A stretch of DNA of 64,000 bases from Dehalococcoidia bacterium (GTDB lineage: Bacteria; Chloroflexota; Dehalococcoidia; Lucifugimonadales; Lucifugimonadaceae). How positions within the stretch are numbered: position 1 is the first letter of the stretch; each line of letters begins with the position of its first letter. This document shows, piece after piece, positions 1 through 10,615 of this stretch. The translations under genes and the position numbers were made by a program. Below the pieces are notes generated by a model. That model was not told where the DNA came from, ran no database searches, and saw nothing but the letters and a program-made list of their open reading frames with translations. The DNA is taken from NCBI GenBank assembly GCA_028285005.1, contig JANQQP010000015.1:62001-126000 (forward strand), given 5' to 3'.

Positions 1-469
<469 letters not shown>

Positions 470-2692
470 ATGAGCTCCTCGCCAACCATCATCTACACCT
501 GGACAGACGAAGCGCCCGCACTCGCCACGCACGCATTCCTCCCTGTCATACGCGCCTTCGCCGCCGCGGCCGGGGTCAACGTCGACACAAGAGACATATC
601 GCTCGCCCACCGTGTGCTCGCCCTGTTCCCGGAGCGTCTTGGCGACAGAAAGGTGCCTGACGACCTGGGTGAACTCGGCCAGATGGTTGAGACGCCCGAG
701 GCCAACATCATCAAGCTGCCAAACATAAGCGCGTCAGTACCGCAGATGAAGGCATGTATCGCCGAGCTGCAGGCCAGGGGTTATGCGCTGCCTGACTACC
801 CGGACGACCCGGCCAACGATGAAGAGCGAGGGATCAAGGATCGATACGCGCTGGCTATGGGCAGTGCCGTGAACCCTGTGCTCAGGCAGGGCAACTCCGA
901 CCGTCGGGCTCCAAATGCGGTCAAGGAGTACGCGAAGAAGAATCCGCCACGTATGCGTGACTGGCCAGCGAACTCAAAGACACACGTGTCCACCATGAGT
1001 GCTGGCGATTTCAGGAATAACGAACGATCGGTGACGATCAAAGACGCAACGGACGCCAGGATCGAGTTTGTCGCAGGTGATGGCTCGGTCACTGTCCTGA
1101 AGGACTCGGTTCCACTGCTGGCCGACGAGGTGCTCGACGCCACCTTCATGAGCAAGAAGGCGCTGGTCGATTTCCTGGCTGAGCAGGTGCAAGACGCTAA
1201 GGACAATGATGTACTTTTCTCGCTTCACCTCAAGGCGACCATGATGAAGGTGTCTGACCCGATCCTCTTCGGTCATGCCGTCCGTGTCTTCTTCGCCAAC
1301 GTCTTCGAGAAGCACGCGGCTGATCTGGAATCGGTCGGCGCAAACCCGAACAACGGCTTCGGTGACATCCTCAGCAAGATCCAGGAACTTCCCGACGACC
1401 GGCGAGCCGCAATCGAGGCTGACATCGAAGCGGCGTATCGCGAAGGTCCCGGCATCGCCATGGTCAACTCCGATCGAGGCATCACCAATCTGCATGTGCC
1501 GAGTGATGTAATCATCGATGCCTCGATGCCGCCGATGATCCGTGACTCTGGCGGTATGTGGAACACTGACGGCGAGCTGCAGGACACGAAGGCGGTGATC
1601 CCGGATTCCAGCTACGCCGGCATCTATGACGCAGTGGTCACGGACGTGCAGGCGAATGGCCAGCTCAACCCGGCCGAGATGGGCACAGTACCCAACGTTG
1701 GCCTGATGGCGCAGGCAGCCGAGGAGTACGGATCACACAACAAGACCTTCGTGGCCACGGCAGGCGGCACGATGCGTGTTGTTGACGCAAACGGCAACAC
1801 GTTGCTTGAGCACAATGTCGAAGAAGGCGACATCTGGCGTGCGTGCCAGACCAAGGACCTGCCCATCCGCAACTGGGTCCAGCTCGCAGTTAGGCGGGCA
1901 AGAGCCACCGGCGCGCCCGCTGTCTTCTGGCTCAACAAAGACCGTGCGCACGACTCGGAGCTCATTCGCAAAGTGGAGCTGTACCTTGGCGAGCTCGACA
2001 CCGAAGGGCTCGACATCCGCGTCCTCTCACCGGTCGATGCGATGAAGCTGTCGCTTGAACGTATCCGCCGGGGCGAAGACACCATCTCCGTCACCGGCAA
2101 CGTGCTGCGTGACTACCTGACCGACCTGTTTCCCATCCTTGAGCTGGGAACCAGCGCCCGGATGCTGTCGATCGTCCCGCTGCTGAACGATGGCGGTCTA
2201 TTTGAGACCGGTGCCGGCGGCTCCGCTCCGCGGCACGTGCAGCAGTTCGAGAAGGAGGGTCACCTGCGCTGGGACTCGATGGGTGAGTACATGGCTCTTG
2301 CCGCATCGTTCCAGCACCTCGGTGACCAGTTCGGCAACGCGGCGGCGAATGTTCTGGGCGATGCGCTCGACACAGCTACCGCTTCCTATCTCGATAATGG
2401 CCGCATCCCGTCCCGGAGAGTGAAAGAGCTAGACAACCGTGGCAGCATGTTCTATCTCACGCTCTACTGGGCGCAGGCGTTGGCAGAGCAGGATGCGAAT
2501 GGCGAGCTTGCAGCCCGGTTCGAGCGCGTTGCGGCCGCGCTGGGTGAGAACGAGTCGAAGATTCTGTCTGAACTGGACGAGGCGCAGGGCGGTCCGCAGG
2601 ACCTCGGCGGCTATTACTGGCTTGATGTCGACAAGGCGACGGCAGCCATGTGTCCTAGCGAGACCTTCAACCGCATCATCGCCGAAGTTTAG
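470..2692 (+). CDS. icd: NADP-dependent isocitrate dehydrogenase, monomeric type
   Basis: The enzyme oxidatively decarboxylates isocitrate to 2-oxoglutarate with NADP in the TCA cycle. The 740-aa length is exactly that of the monomeric class (about 740 aa), which is unrelated in size to the common 420-aa dimeric enzyme. Family signatures are visible along the protein: the N-terminal [10 protein letters not shown] and TRDISL, the substrate region [35 protein letters not shown] with the metal-binding aspartate, [16 protein letters not shown], and [15 protein letters not shown]. The ATG start has an AAGGA ribosome site about seven bases upstream. The gene ends nine bases before the convergent carboxylase gene. 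The identification is firm. Confidence 0.97.
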   Translation: MSSSPTIIYTWTDEAPALATHAFLPVIRAFAAAAGVNVDTRDISLAHRVLALFPERLGDRKVPDDLGELGQMVETPEANIIKLPNISASVPQMKACIAELQARGYALPDYPDDPANDEERGIKDRYALAMGSAVNPVLRQGNSDRRAPNAVKEYAKKNPPRMRDWPANSKTHVSTMSAGDFRNNERSVTIKDATDARIEFVAGDGSVTVLKDSVPLLADEVLDATFMSKKALVDFLAEQVQDAKDNDVLFSLHLKATMMKVSDPILFGHAVRVFFANVFEKHAADLESVGANPNNGFGDILSKIQELPDDRRAAIEADIEAAYREGPGIAMVNSDRGITNLHVPSDVIIDASMPPMIRDSGGMWNTDGELQDTKAVIPDSSYAGIYDAVVTDVQANGQLNPAEMGTVPNVGLMAQAAEEYGSHNKTFVATAGGTMRVVDANGNTLLEHNVEEGDIWRACQTKDLPIRNWVQLAVRRARATGAPAVFWLNKDRAHDSELIRKVELYLGELDTEGLDIRVLSPVDAMKLSLERIRRGEDTISVTGNVLRDYLTDLFPILELGTSARMLSIVPLLNDGGLFETGAGGSAPRHVQQFEKEGHLRWDSMGEYMALAASFQHLGDQFGNAAANVLGDALDTATASYLDNGRIPSRRVKELDNRGSMFYLTLYWAQALAEQDANGELAARFERVAAALGENESKILSELDEAQGGPQDLGGYYWLDVDKATAAMCPSETFNRIIAEV

Positions 2693-2701
2693 AGCGCTGC
2701 T

Positions 2702-4234
2702 CTACAGCGGGATGTTCCCGTGCTTCTTCTGAGGCGTGGAGTCGACCTTCGTCTCAAGCATGCGGAGCGCCTTGATGAGCGTCGGCCGCGTTTCTGTTGG
2801 GTCGATCACATCGTCGATATACCCGCGGTTCGCCGCGACATACGGGTTCGCAAACCGGTCCCGATAGTCAGCAACCAGTTCAGCGCGCTTCGCATCCTTG
2901 TCCTCGGCATCCGCGATCTCCCGCCTGCCGATGACGTTCACCGCACCCTCGGGACCCATAACCGCGATCTCCGCCGTCGGCCACGCCAGGTTGACGTCGG
3001 AACGCAATTCTTTGCTGCTCATCACTATGTAGGCGCCGCCGTAGGCCTTGCGCAGGATCACCGCCATCTTCGGCACAGTCGCCTCTGAGTACGCATACAG
3101 TAGCTTCGCACCGTGCCGGATGATCCCGCCGAACTCCTGGTGTGTGCCCGGCATGAAGCCCGGGACATCGACGAAGGTAACAAGCGGAACGTTGAAGGCG
3201 TCGCAGAAGCGCACGAACCTAGCAGCCTTGTCTGAGGCGTCGATGTCGAGCATTCCCGCCATCACGGCTGGCTGGTTCGCCACAATGCCGACCGAGCGGC
3301 CATCCAGGTGCGCCAGTCCAACAACGATGTTTCCTGCGAAGTCATGGTGAATCGGTAGGAAGTCTCCGTCATCGACCACGCTGAGCACCACGTCCATCAC
3401 GTCATAGGGCTGGTTCGCCGAGTCTGGAATCACCGATCCCAGCGCTGTATCCGTGCGGCCGGGGTCATCGTCTGTCTGTCGCTCCGGTGCGGAGTCGGCA
3501 TTGTTCGATGGTAGGAATGACAGCAACCTGCGCACTTGCCGGTAGCAATCGTCCTCGTCAGGGGCAGTGAAGTGCGCAACACCGCTGCGCGAGGCGTGCG
3601 CTGCGGCCCCGCCGAGTTCCTCGTGGGAGACCTCTTCACCAGTCACCGACTTCACAACGTCCGGCCCGGTGATGTACATCTGGCCGACGCCCTCGACCAT
3701 GAAAATGAAGTCGGTGATAGCCGGCGAATACACTGCGCCGCCCGCCGAGGGACCGGCGATGACCGTGATCTGCGGCACAACGCCAGACGTTAGTGTGTTG
3801 CGGCGGAAGATCTCGCCGTAACCTGCCAGCGAATCGACGCCTTCCTGAATCCGCGCTCCGCCCGAGTCGTTGATGCCTACGATCGGTGCGCCGGTCCGCA
3901 CCGCGTGGTCCATCACCTTCGAAATCTTCTGGGCCGCGACCAGGGAGAGCGAGCCGCCGAGCACGGTGAAATCCTGCGCGTATGCGAAAACGGTCCTGCC
4001 CTCGACAAGCCCGTAGCCTGTCACGACCGAATCGCCTTCGAACCGCTGCTTGTCCAGCCCGAGGTCGGTGGAGCGGTGCGTGACGAAGGTGTCCATCTCG
4101 GTGAAGCTGCCATCATCGAACAGTCGCTGTAGACGCTCGCGGGCCGTTAGCTTTCCGCGGTCGTGCTGCGCAGCGACCCTTCTCTGCCCACCGCCAAGCT
4201 GTGCCGTCTCGCGCCGTTCGTTCAGTGTTTCCAA
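2702..4234 (-). CDS. pccB: Acyl-CoA carboxylase beta chain (propionyl-CoA carboxylase type)
   Basis: This is the 510-aa carboxyltransferase subunit, which moves CO2 from carboxy-biotin to an acyl-CoA, probably propionyl-CoA or methylcrotonyl-CoA. Visible signatures are the N-terminal RGKLTARERLQRLFDDGSF, the oxyanion-hole segment GGARIQEGVDSLAGYGEIF, the second-domain oxyanion segment around residues 400-425 (RKAYGGAYIVMSSKEL), and the C-terminal KKHGNIPL typical of PccB/MmdA proteins. The predicted start is TTG. No biotin-carboxylase or biotin-carrier subunit lies nearby, so the alpha chain must be encoded elsewhere. The protein could equally serve a methylmalonyl-CoA decarboxylase complex; substrate cannot be decided from sequence alone. 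Confidence 0.93.
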   Translation of the reverse strand: METLNERRETAQLGGGQRRVAAQHDRGKLTARERLQRLFDDGSFTEMDTFVTHRSTDLGLDKQRFEGDSVVTGYGLVEGRTVFAYAQDFTVLGGSLSLVAAQKISKVMDHAVRTGAPIVGINDSGGARIQEGVDSLAGYGEIFRRNTLTSGVVPQITVIAGPSAGGAVYSPAITDFIFMVEGVGQMYITGPDVVKSVTGEEVSHEELGGAAAHASRSGVAHFTAPDEDDCYRQVRRLLSFLPSNNADSAPERQTDDDPGRTDTALGSVIPDSANQPYDVMDVVLSVVDDGDFLPIHHDFAGNIVVGLAHLDGRSVGIVANQPAVMAGMLDIDASDKAARFVRFCDAFNVPLVTFVDVPGFMPGTHQEFGGIIRHGAKLLYAYSEATVPKMAVILRKAYGGAYIVMSSKELRSDVNLAWPTAEIAVMGPEGAVNVIGRREIADAEDKDAKRAELVADYRDRFANPYVAANRGYIDDVIDPTETRPTLIKALRMLETKVDSTPQKKHGNIPL

Positions 4235-4461
4235 CGGGGATTTGGACGAGGATTCGATATCGGTTTCAGAAGAGATTTTCCCGTCTCCGTCGTTGCTTCA
4301 GGTTGGTGCCGGATCAGAGTGATTGACCGGCCTTTCGGTACGCATCCGAGGTGGACATAAATCGTATTGCAACCCGGATTCATCAGCAAATTGGAGCCCG
4401 CCTGACTGCTACCATCATCGGCGACCGTTTCCACACCTCGAGATAGCTCGAACGCATCTGT

Positions 4462-5325
4462 ATGAAGATCGGCAACACAGACTTTCATTGGGGCCGACGC
4501 ACTTATGTGATGGGCGTCGTGAACGTCACTCCCGATTCGTTTTCAGGCGACGGCACGATCACCAACGGTGAGTCGGAGCGGCGCTGGGTCCAGGCAGCTA
4601 TGGATCAAGCGCTACGCATGGAGGACGAAGGCGCGGACGTGATCGACATCGGTGGTGAGTCGACTCGCCCTCCTGCCGTCTACAAGGATGCTCGGCCGGT
4701 CGACGCAGAGGCAGAGTGCGTACGCGTGCTTCCAGTGATCGAGGCTCTGCAGCGCCGTCTCTCAGCGGCGATCAGCATCGATACCCGTAAAGCTGCCGTT
4801 GCTCTCTCCGCCACGCAGGCGGGCGCATCAATGATCAATGACGTATCGATGCTCGGTGACCCGGACATGCCGGCGACCGCGGCCCCGGCTGGCGCAGCGC
4901 TTGTCATCAGCCACACCGGGCCCAAAGCTGAATACAGCGACCCTGTTGCCGACGTAGCCACAGATCTGGCTAACGCGGTCGACAAGGCGGAGGCGGCAGG
5001 AGTCCGACGCGACCGGATCCTCGTCGACCCCGGCATCGGGTTCGGTAAAAAGGCAGTCCATAGCCTCGCCGTGCTTCGCGGACTGAGAGCGATCAAGGAG
5101 CATATGTCTCTACCAATGCTGGTCGGCACATCAAGAAAGTCGTTCATCGGCGCAGTGCTGGACCTGCCCGTCGGCGACCGGATCGAGGGAACAGCGGCGA
5201 CGATGGCGCTGGCGGTTGCATCGGGAGCGGATATGGTGCGGGTCCATGATGTGAAGCAGATGGCGCGGGTGGTGAAGATGACGGACGCAGTTGTGCGCGG
5301 CTGGCAGCCGGAATCGACACAGTGA
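4462..5325 (+). CDS. folP: Dihydropteroate synthase
   Basis: Joins p-aminobenzoate to hydroxymethyl-dihydropterin diphosphate in folate synthesis; target of sulfonamides. The 287-aa protein carries both family signatures: GVVNVTPDSFSGDG near residue 15 and GADVIDIGGESTRP near residue 60. The later segments SIDTRKAAVA, NDVS, DPGIGFGKK and GTSRKSFIG line the pterin and pABA sites. The stop codon overlaps the GTG start of folK in a four-base GTGA junction, so the two are translated together. Upstream is a 227-bp gap with no recognisable element. Confidence 0.96.
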   Translation: MKIGNTDFHWGRRTYVMGVVNVTPDSFSGDGTITNGESERRWVQAAMDQALRMEDEGADVIDIGGESTRPPAVYKDARPVDAEAECVRVLPVIEALQRRLSAAISIDTRKAAVALSATQAGASMINDVSMLGDPDMPATAAPAGAALVISHTGPKAEYSDPVADVATDLANAVDKAEAAGVRRDRILVDPGIGFGKKAVHSLAVLRGLRAIKEHMSLPMLVGTSRKSFIGAVLDLPVGDRIEGTAATMALAVASGADMVRVHDVKQMARVVKMTDAVVRGWQPESTQ

Positions 5326-5819
5326 GCGAGCGCGTTTTTCTCGGTCTTGGCAGCAACCTCGGTGACCGGGCCGCCTATTTGTCCTCTGCCCGCGATCAGA
5401 TCGCTGCTCTTGGCGCTATCAAACGAGAATCGTCGATCTTCGAGAACCCTCCGTGGCAAGTCGAACTTCCCCAGGACGACTTTCTGAACCAGGTGCTAGA
5501 GATCGAAACCGATCTTGATGCCGTCCAGCTTCTTCTGACTCTTCAGGAGATTGAACGAGAGCTTGGCAGGGGAGAGCACAAGAAGGGTGAGGCGCGAACC
5601 ATCGATATCGACATCCTGCTGTTCGGGCAGGCGGAGATCGCTACGGTAGGGCAGGACTACACGCTCTTCGTTCCCCACCCGTCGATGAACGAGAGGGCGT
5701 TTGTGCTTGTGCCGCTGCTTGAAATCGCTCCGAAGCTTATGCACCCGGTGCTTGGGGTCAGCTTTAGAGAACTCGTCGAGTCAGTGGACACGACGCGGGT
5801 CGTACCCTGGTATGGCTAG
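5322..5819 (+). CDS. folK: 2-amino-4-hydroxy-6-hydroxymethyldihydropteridine diphosphokinase
   Basis: Transfers pyrophosphate from ATP to hydroxymethyl-dihydropterin, the step just before FolP. The 165-aa protein shows the family pattern FLGLGSNLGDR at the N-terminus, the ENPPW pterin region near residue 45, FLNQVLEIETDL, and the metal and ATP signature ARTIDIDILLFG near residue 90, followed by VPHPSMNERAFVLVPL. The GTG start overlaps the folP stop by four bases. The gene ends overlapping by four bases with the convergent membrane-protein gene. Confidence 0.96.
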   Translation: MSERVFLGLGSNLGDRAAYLSSARDQIAALGAIKRESSIFENPPWQVELPQDDFLNQVLEIETDLDAVQLLLTLQEIERELGRGEHKKGEARTIDIDILLFGQAEIATVGQDYTLFVPHPSMNERAFVLVPLLEIAPKLMHPVLGVSFRELVESVDTTRVVPWYG

Positions 5820-6313
5820 CTGGACACTGACTTCTCGAAGAGTTCCCTGAGAAGCGTCGCCAGGAAGAACACAATCACGCCGAAGAAGACCAACGCGTTG
5901 TAGCCGAGCAGCCATGACAGTCGCCTGATAACTCCGCTTTGAGGTCTCTCAGACGGCGCCCGGTAGCCTGCCTGTCTCAGCCGCCACACCAGGTAGAACA
6001 TCCACATCGCAATCGTGAGCTTCACAGCGAAGACCGTGACCCATGCGACGGTGGCGTCGTCACCTGTCAGTCGGTCGAACATCAGTACGATGCCGGAAAC
6101 GATCAGTGCTACGACTGAGATGTCGACGACTTCGCGATAGACGGATCCGATCGGCTTCATGGCACGCTGCATAGCTGCCGGGTCAACTGCAGATGCAGGC
6201 CTCAGCACAAGCACAAAGAAGATGCTGCCACCGACCCAGGCAATGGCGCCGACAATGTGCGTCCAGCGGGCGACGAGTATTAGCCAGTCGGCTAGGCTGA
6301 TGTCTCCAAACAT
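5816..6313 (-). CDS. Four-helix membrane protein, CopD/DUF2269-like
   Basis: The 165-aa protein has four predicted membrane helices, near residues 10-32, 68-84, 92-112 and 137-158. The first carries RWTHIVGAIAWVGGSIFF, with a histidine and glycine-rich pattern resembling CopD-like copper-resistance and DUF2269 membrane proteins. Those families have conserved helix histidines that may bind metal or haem, but no clear function is established for this subgroup. It is convergent with folK and next to the thioredoxin-like lipoproteins, which would fit a redox or metal-handling role at the membrane; that is only an inference. Confidence 0.6.
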   Translation of the reverse strand: MFGDISLADWLILVARWTHIVGAIAWVGGSIFFVLVLRPASAVDPAAMQRAMKPIGSVYREVVDISVVALIVSGIVLMFDRLTGDDATVAWVTVFAVKLTIAMWMFYLVWRLRQAGYRAPSERPQSGVIRRLSWLLGYNALVFFGVIVFFLATLLRELFEKSVSS

Positions 6314-6376
6314 ACGGGCGAATTATTGCAGGAAAGCGGCCGTGGCTCGATGGTTGTGGGCATCAGTTAGGAATCA

Positions 6377-6411
6377 AGAAGGCCTCTCTGGATATAGGAG
6401 AGGCCTTCTTT
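6377..6411 (-). terminator. Rho-independent terminator of the ResA-like gene
   Basis: A perfect 12-bp stem (6377-6388 with 6398-6409) encloses a 9-nt loop. Read on the minus strand it follows the ResA-like gene by about 25 bases and is followed by a short T-rich stretch. Confidence 0.7.
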
Positions 6412-6434
6412 ATGGTCGGACTAAACCCCAGTCG

Positions 6435-7055
6435 CTAGCTGGCAATCGCTATTTCAATCTGCTCTTTTAGGTTCTTCTCGTTGATCAGGCCGCTCCACGT
6501 CCGACTAACGCTGTGGTCCCGGTTCAGGAACACAGTCGTTGGGAACGAGAGGATCTGGTATGAAAGCTGCACCTGCACGTCCTCGTCTCCGAAGTTTGGA
6601 TAAGTGATCCCGAGGTCGGCAAGGAAGTCGATACCTTCCTGGACTGTGTCAACGCTGGTCTGTTGCACACCGAGGAAGTCGATGTCGTCACCATACTCTT
6701 CGTAGGCGGCCTGCAAGTCAGGAAGTTCGGCTCGGCATGGCGGGCAGGAAGGGAACCAGAAGTTGATCAGCACAGGCCTTCCGACCGTCGCATCAAGATC
6801 GTAGGTGCCGTGATGGAAGGTTTCGGCGACGAATGAAGGCGCAGCGTTGTCAGCCCTCATCACATCGCCCGGCTCACCTCCAGTCGTCGCTGTCGGCCGT
6901 TCCTCCAGCGGTATGCCACCGACCTGCGTTGGAGTGTCCGAACCACAGGCCACTGCGACCGCGGCGACGACCAGCGCCCCCACCATCACTCGCTGGCGAG
7001 TGGACCCGAGAGACGATCCAAACGCCAGGAGTTTCTTAGTTACATCTGAAAACAT
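6435..7055 (-). CDS. Thioredoxin-fold lipoprotein, ResA/TlpA-like
   Basis: A membrane-anchored extracytoplasmic thiol-disulfide oxidoreductase of 206 aa. An N-terminal hydrophobic segment ends in a lipobox-like AVACGS (Cys37). After a Thr/Pro-rich linker comes a thioredoxin domain with the active site PSCPPC (Cys104 and Cys107) and the cis-proline loop SFPTTVF. ResA and TlpA relatives reduce apocytochrome c or other exported thiols. The gene is followed by a clear terminator, and upstream on the same strand lies a second redoxin lipoprotein that lacks the cysteines, so the two may work as a pair. The substrate is unknown. Confidence 0.85.
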   Translation of the reverse strand: MFSDVTKKLLAFGSSLGSTRQRVMVGALVVAAVAVACGSDTPTQVGGIPLEERPTATTGGEPGDVMRADNAAPSFVAETFHHGTYDLDATVGRPVLINFWFPSCPPCRAELPDLQAAYEEYGDDIDFLGVQQTSVDTVQEGIDFLADLGITYPNFGDEDVQVQLSYQILSFPTTVFLNRDHSVSRTWSGLINEKNLKEQIEIAIAS

Positions 7056-7231
7056 CGTTTTCGTCCCGAGTATTGAGGCTTCGCACGGGCAAGCTGCTGC
7101 CCGTCGTGTATACGCTTCGATGTGGTTCCGGGCTTCGCGTCGCGCTTAAAGCTTAAAGTTTTCCTTAGATTCGCTAAATGGCCGAATACCCGCGGCGAGA
7201 GTGGCCAGATTGCCACCATTGCTGGGATTGC

Positions 7232-7867
7232 TCACCTGGCGGCAGCAAGCTTCGCAATCTCCGGGCCCACTCGCTGCCTGTCGATGAAGCCGTACCAGGT
7301 CCAAGCGATCCGCTGTTCCGCGTCTATTAGCGCAACACCCGGCGGTAGTCCGACGCCGTAGTCAAGCATCAGCGCGCCGTCTGGCATCAAGATCGTCGGT
7401 AGCGTGACGCCGGCACGGTCGAGGATCGACCGAGTCCTCAATCCCAGGTCATGCTCGCGGTCTGTCACAGTCAGGAATTCGACGCCCGCCGGTGAGAACT
7501 CGTCATAGAACTCCTGCATCAGCTGCAACTCCCGGTCTATGCCGCTGATGTGCTCCCGCCAGAAGAATAGGACCAGGGGAGCTCCGGCGAACGTACCCGC
7601 GTCGATGCGCCGCCCGTCTACCGTTTCACCAACCACAGGTGGCGCTTGCCTCCGTGCAGCCGCTGTCGGCTCCGTGGTGGCAGGCAGCACCGTCGGTGAG
7701 GCCGAAGGCGCCGGCGATGCGTTCGCCGTTGATGTTGGCTCATCCTCGCCGGTGCAAGCCGCCAGGACTAACAGGCCAAATGCTGCGACAGCGAGCGTAA
7801 CCGCTTGCCGATTGGGCAGACGGAAGACGTCGGCGCAGGATGGAGACGCCATCGAGTTCCTCAGCAA
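7232..7867 (-). CDS. Thioredoxin-fold lipoprotein without active-site cysteines
   Basis: The 211-aa protein has a lipoprotein signal (LVLAAC, Cys38), a Pro/Ser/Thr/Ala-rich linker to about residue 72, and an AhpC/TSA-TlpA-like domain. It aligns with its downstream neighbour over the FFW strand, the linker between the two helices (FLTVTDRE) and the C-terminal ALIDAEQRIAWTWYGFIDRQ. At the CxxC position, however, it reads WREHISGID: both cysteines are absent (Ile at both expected sites near residues 107 and 110). Catalytic thiol chemistry is therefore unlikely; it may be a binding or structural partner. An internal ATG five codons downstream is an alternative start. Confidence 0.75.
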   Translation of the reverse strand: MLRNSMASPSCADVFRLPNRQAVTLAVAAFGLLVLAACTGEDEPTSTANASPAPSASPTVLPATTEPTAAARRQAPPVVGETVDGRRIDAGTFAGAPLVLFFWREHISGIDRELQLMQEFYDEFSPAGVEFLTVTDREHDLGLRTRSILDRAGVTLPTILMPDGALMLDYGVGLPPGVALIDAEQRIAWTWYGFIDRQRVGPEIAKLAAAR

Positions 7868-8003
7868 CGTAATCGTTCAGACTCCGCGCAAAGGTTGACG
7901 GTTAATCTACAACCAACAGGGCAGATTAGCCTTCACAGTCCATGCATATTTAAGGACTGGCGGAAACCGAAACGTTGAGGCACCGGCGGCAGGCGGAGTG
8001 TGC

Positions 8004-9344
8004 CTAGCTCTGCGCCTCTTTGCGCATGATCTCGAGCTGGTCCGAAACCGCCTGCACGAGTCCGCTGATCGGCACTCGTACCTGCTCCATCGAATCTCGG
8101 TTGCGAATCGTCACAGCGTCATCGCTCTCCACGGTGTCGAAGTCGACTGTCACGCACAGGGGGGTGCCGATCTCGTCCTGTCTGCGGTATCGACGGCCGA
8201 TGCTCTGCGTGTCATCGAACTGCGTGTTGAAAAGCGGCCTGATCGAGTCGTAGACCTCACGCGACTTCGGTCCCAGCTTTTCGTTGCGGGAAAGCGGCAA
8301 CACGGCGACCTGGAACGGAGCGACGTCCGGGTGAAAGCGCAGCACAACTCGCTGTTCCTTGCCCTCGCCCTCCTCGTCGTAGGCATCGGCCAGGAAGGCC
8401 AGCGCGCTGCGGTCCGCGCCCATAGCCGGCTCCACCACGTACGGCACGTAGTGCTCATTCTTCTCCTGGTCGAAGTACTTCAGGTCTCGGCCCGACTTCT
8501 CCATATGCGCCTTCAGGTCGTAGTCAGTGCGGTTAGAGATCGTCTCAAGCTCGCCCCAACCCCACGGAAACTCGAACTCAACGTCGGCGCTCGCCTTCGA
8601 GTAGTGCGGCAGTTCGTCCGCGTCATGCTCACGTACCCGCAGCTTTTCTCGACGGACGCCCAGCCCGGCGTACCAGTCCATCGAAAAATCGATCCAGTAG
8701 CGGTGCCACTCCTCATCGGTTCCCGGCTCGCAGAAGTACTCCATTTCCATCTGCTCGAATTCACGAGTCCTGTAGGTGAAGTTCCCCGGCGTTATCTCGT
8801 TGCGGAACGACTTCCCCTGTTGAGCGATACCGAACGGCAGCTTCTTCCGAGTGGTCGTCTGGACGTTGTCGAAGTTGACGAACATCGCCTGCGCAGTCTC
8901 AGGCCGCAGGTAGATCAGGTTGTCGTCTGACTGCACTGGTCCGATGTGGGTCTGGAACATCATGTTGAACTGGCGAGGCTCGCCCAGTTCGCCGCCACAT
9001 TCGGGACAACCGTCCGTCTCGACATGATCTTCCCTGAACCTGCGATGGCAGCTTGAGCACTCCACCAGCGGGTCTGAGAAGCTCGAAACATGGCCGCTCG
9101 CCACCCACACGTCGGGGTGCATCAGGATGGCGCCATCGATGCCGACCACGTCTTCGCGGTCTCGCACCATCGCCTTCCACCACAAGTCTTTCACGTTGCG
9201 CTTGAGCTCAACGCCGACCGGACCGTAGTCCCACACGCTTCCCAGTCCGCCATAGATCTCACTGCTCTGGAAGATGAATCCGCGTCTCTTGGACAGCGAG
9301 ACGAGCGTTTCGAGGTCAGTGTTCTTCAGCGTCCTGGCAACCAC
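8004..9344 (-). CDS. glyQS: Glycyl-tRNA synthetase, dimeric class II type
   Basis: Charges tRNA-Gly. The 446-aa protein matches the single-chain alpha2 bacterial/archaeal form: the N-terminal [33 protein letters not shown] motif region, a zinc-binding insertion with Cys96, Cys99, Cys113 and Cys116, motif 2 [12 protein letters not shown], motif 3 around [16 protein letters not shown], and a C-terminal anticodon-binding domain starting near [12 protein letters not shown]. No alpha/beta (glyQ, glyS) pair is needed in such organisms. The upstream neighbour's terminator isolates it, so it is probably transcribed alone. Confidence 0.96.
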   Translation of the reverse strand: MVARTLKNTDLETLVSLSKRRGFIFQSSEIYGGLGSVWDYGPVGVELKRNVKDLWWKAMVRDREDVVGIDGAILMHPDVWVASGHVSSFSDPLVECSSCHRRFREDHVETDGCPECGGELGEPRQFNMMFQTHIGPVQSDDNLIYLRPETAQAMFVNFDNVQTTTRKKLPFGIAQQGKSFRNEITPGNFTYRTREFEQMEMEYFCEPGTDEEWHRYWIDFSMDWYAGLGVRREKLRVREHDADELPHYSKASADVEFEFPWGWGELETISNRTDYDLKAHMEKSGRDLKYFDQEKNEHYVPYVVEPAMGADRSALAFLADAYDEEGEGKEQRVVLRFHPDVAPFQVAVLPLSRNEKLGPKSREVYDSIRPLFNTQFDDTQSIGRRYRRQDEIGTPLCVTVDFDTVESDDAVTIRNRDSMEQVRVPISGLVQAVSDQLEIMRKEAQS

Positions 9345-9392
9345 GTTGAGTTCTCCGGCGATAGATGTGGTGACGCACGATCGGGTGCGACC

Positions 9393-9430
9393 AAAAAAGA
9401 GCGCCCGCTTGTCGTTGGAGACGCGGACGC
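9393..9430 (-). terminator. Rho-independent terminator of the AraC-type regulator gene
   Basis: On the minus strand an 8-bp GC-rich stem (9423-9430 with 9401-9408, one G-T pair) encloses a 14-nt loop and is followed by a run of six T residues (9393-9398). It sits about 35 bases after the regulator's stop codon. Confidence 0.7.
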
Positions 9431-9465
9431 CATGTCAGACATATAAGTCTACAACTGGCGGGCAA

Positions 9466-10467
9466 CTACTCGCCTGACTGGCTGACCTTCGCCGTTGTGC
9501 GATGTTTCTGACGGTACGCCGAAGGGCTCAACCCCGCATCTCGCTTGAAGGCTCTGCCAAACGAGGCGGCATCTGAGTATCCGACCCTGTCCATGACCTC
9601 TGCAACAGAGAGGCTCGTTCCCTCCAGCATCTGGCGCGCCTCTGCGATGCGAGCCTTTCTCAGGTACGCTCCCGGCGATTCACCGACCGCCTGTTGGAAC
9701 CTGCGAGCTAGCGTGCGTGGGCTCATCCCGACACGGGCGGCTACAGCATCAACACCGATCTCCTCACCCAGGTTCGACTCGATTAGCGTCTGTGCATGGT
9801 GAACAGCGTCGTCGCCGTGCGTTCGGGGACTGTAGGAGGTCGAATACGGCAGCTGGCTCACTCGGTCGCTGTCAATCAGCATCAACTTCGCGGCAACTCG
9901 CGCCTTATCTGGGCCTCCGAAGCGCTCCATCAGGTAGACGACAAGGTTTAGAAAGGTCGTTGCACCTCCCGAAGTCACCACATCACCCGAGTCGATGATC
10001 ATCTCCTCGATAGTCAGCGAAACGTCGGGATAGCGTTCCCTGAACAGGTCAGCTGCTACCCAGTGCGTCGTCACAGTGCGGCCGTTCAACACGTCAGCCT
10101 CGGCGGCGAGAAACGCGCCCGTGCAAGATGTGGCGATACACGAACCTTCATCAGCCCATTTGCGGATCCACGGCACGAAGCCCGCGTTCCGCTTGATGCC
10201 GCTAAGCACATCGTCCTCAAGACCGGGAATCACTACGATGTCCGGCCGCTCAACCTGAGACGCCGGGGTATGGGCAGAGATGATCAAGCCGTCCTGGCAT
10301 CGAACAGGCTCTTTATCCGGCCCCACGAAGAAGGGCTCGAACACCGGCGTCGCTTTGGGGTCGACCGCAAACCGCCACGCAGAGTCGGCCTTGCGGAACG
10401 CATCGAAGACTCCCGCAACGTTGATTGAGGCACACCCCGCTAGCGCTAGCACTGCGACCGATGTCAT
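9466..10467 (-). CDS. AraC-family transcription regulator with DJ-1/PfpI-like sensor domain
   Basis: The protein (333 aa from the chosen ATG) has an N-terminal glutamine-amidotransferase-like DJ-1/PfpI domain. The nucleophile-elbow region reads ATSCTGAFLAAEA, followed by GRTVTTHWVAADLFRERYPD. The C-terminal AraC helix-turn-helix pair runs from about residue 225 (IGVDAVAARVGMSPRTLARRFQQAVG and VAEVMDRVGYSDAASFGRAFKRDAG). The reading frame opens 27 codons earlier, but the ATG at 10467 begins MTSVAVLALAGC, the usual first strand of this family. GATase-AraC regulators commonly control catabolism of small amines or aromatics. It is divergent from the gene at 10616, a plausible target. Confidence 0.9.
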   Translation of the reverse strand: MTSVAVLALAGCASINVAGVFDAFRKADSAWRFAVDPKATPVFEPFFVGPDKEPVRCQDGLIISAHTPASQVERPDIVVIPGLEDDVLSGIKRNAGFVPWIRKWADEGSCIATSCTGAFLAAEADVLNGRTVTTHWVAADLFRERYPDVSLTIEEMIIDSGDVVTSGGATTFLNLVVYLMERFGGPDKARVAAKLMLIDSDRVSQLPYSTSYSPRTHGDDAVHHAQTLIESNLGEEIGVDAVAARVGMSPRTLARRFQQAVGESPGAYLRKARIAEARQMLEGTSLSVAEVMDRVGYSDAASFGRAFKRDAGLSPSAYRQKHRTTAKVSQSGE

Positions 10468-10615
10468 GTTGTAACTCCGGGATTTCGCCAACCGGCCCGA
10501 GTGTGTTTTTGTCCGAAACAGCATACTCTGTGTCAGCAGCGACAGCACGATAACGGCAGCTCGATCTGATCATTGGCCACCTTCCACGTACGAGCAACCG
10601 CAGGAGCAAAACCAG

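Noticed and set aside
7998-8930. 310-codon plus-strand frame opposite glyQS
   Set aside because: Antisense to a firmly identified synthetase; the sequence has no recognisable fold.
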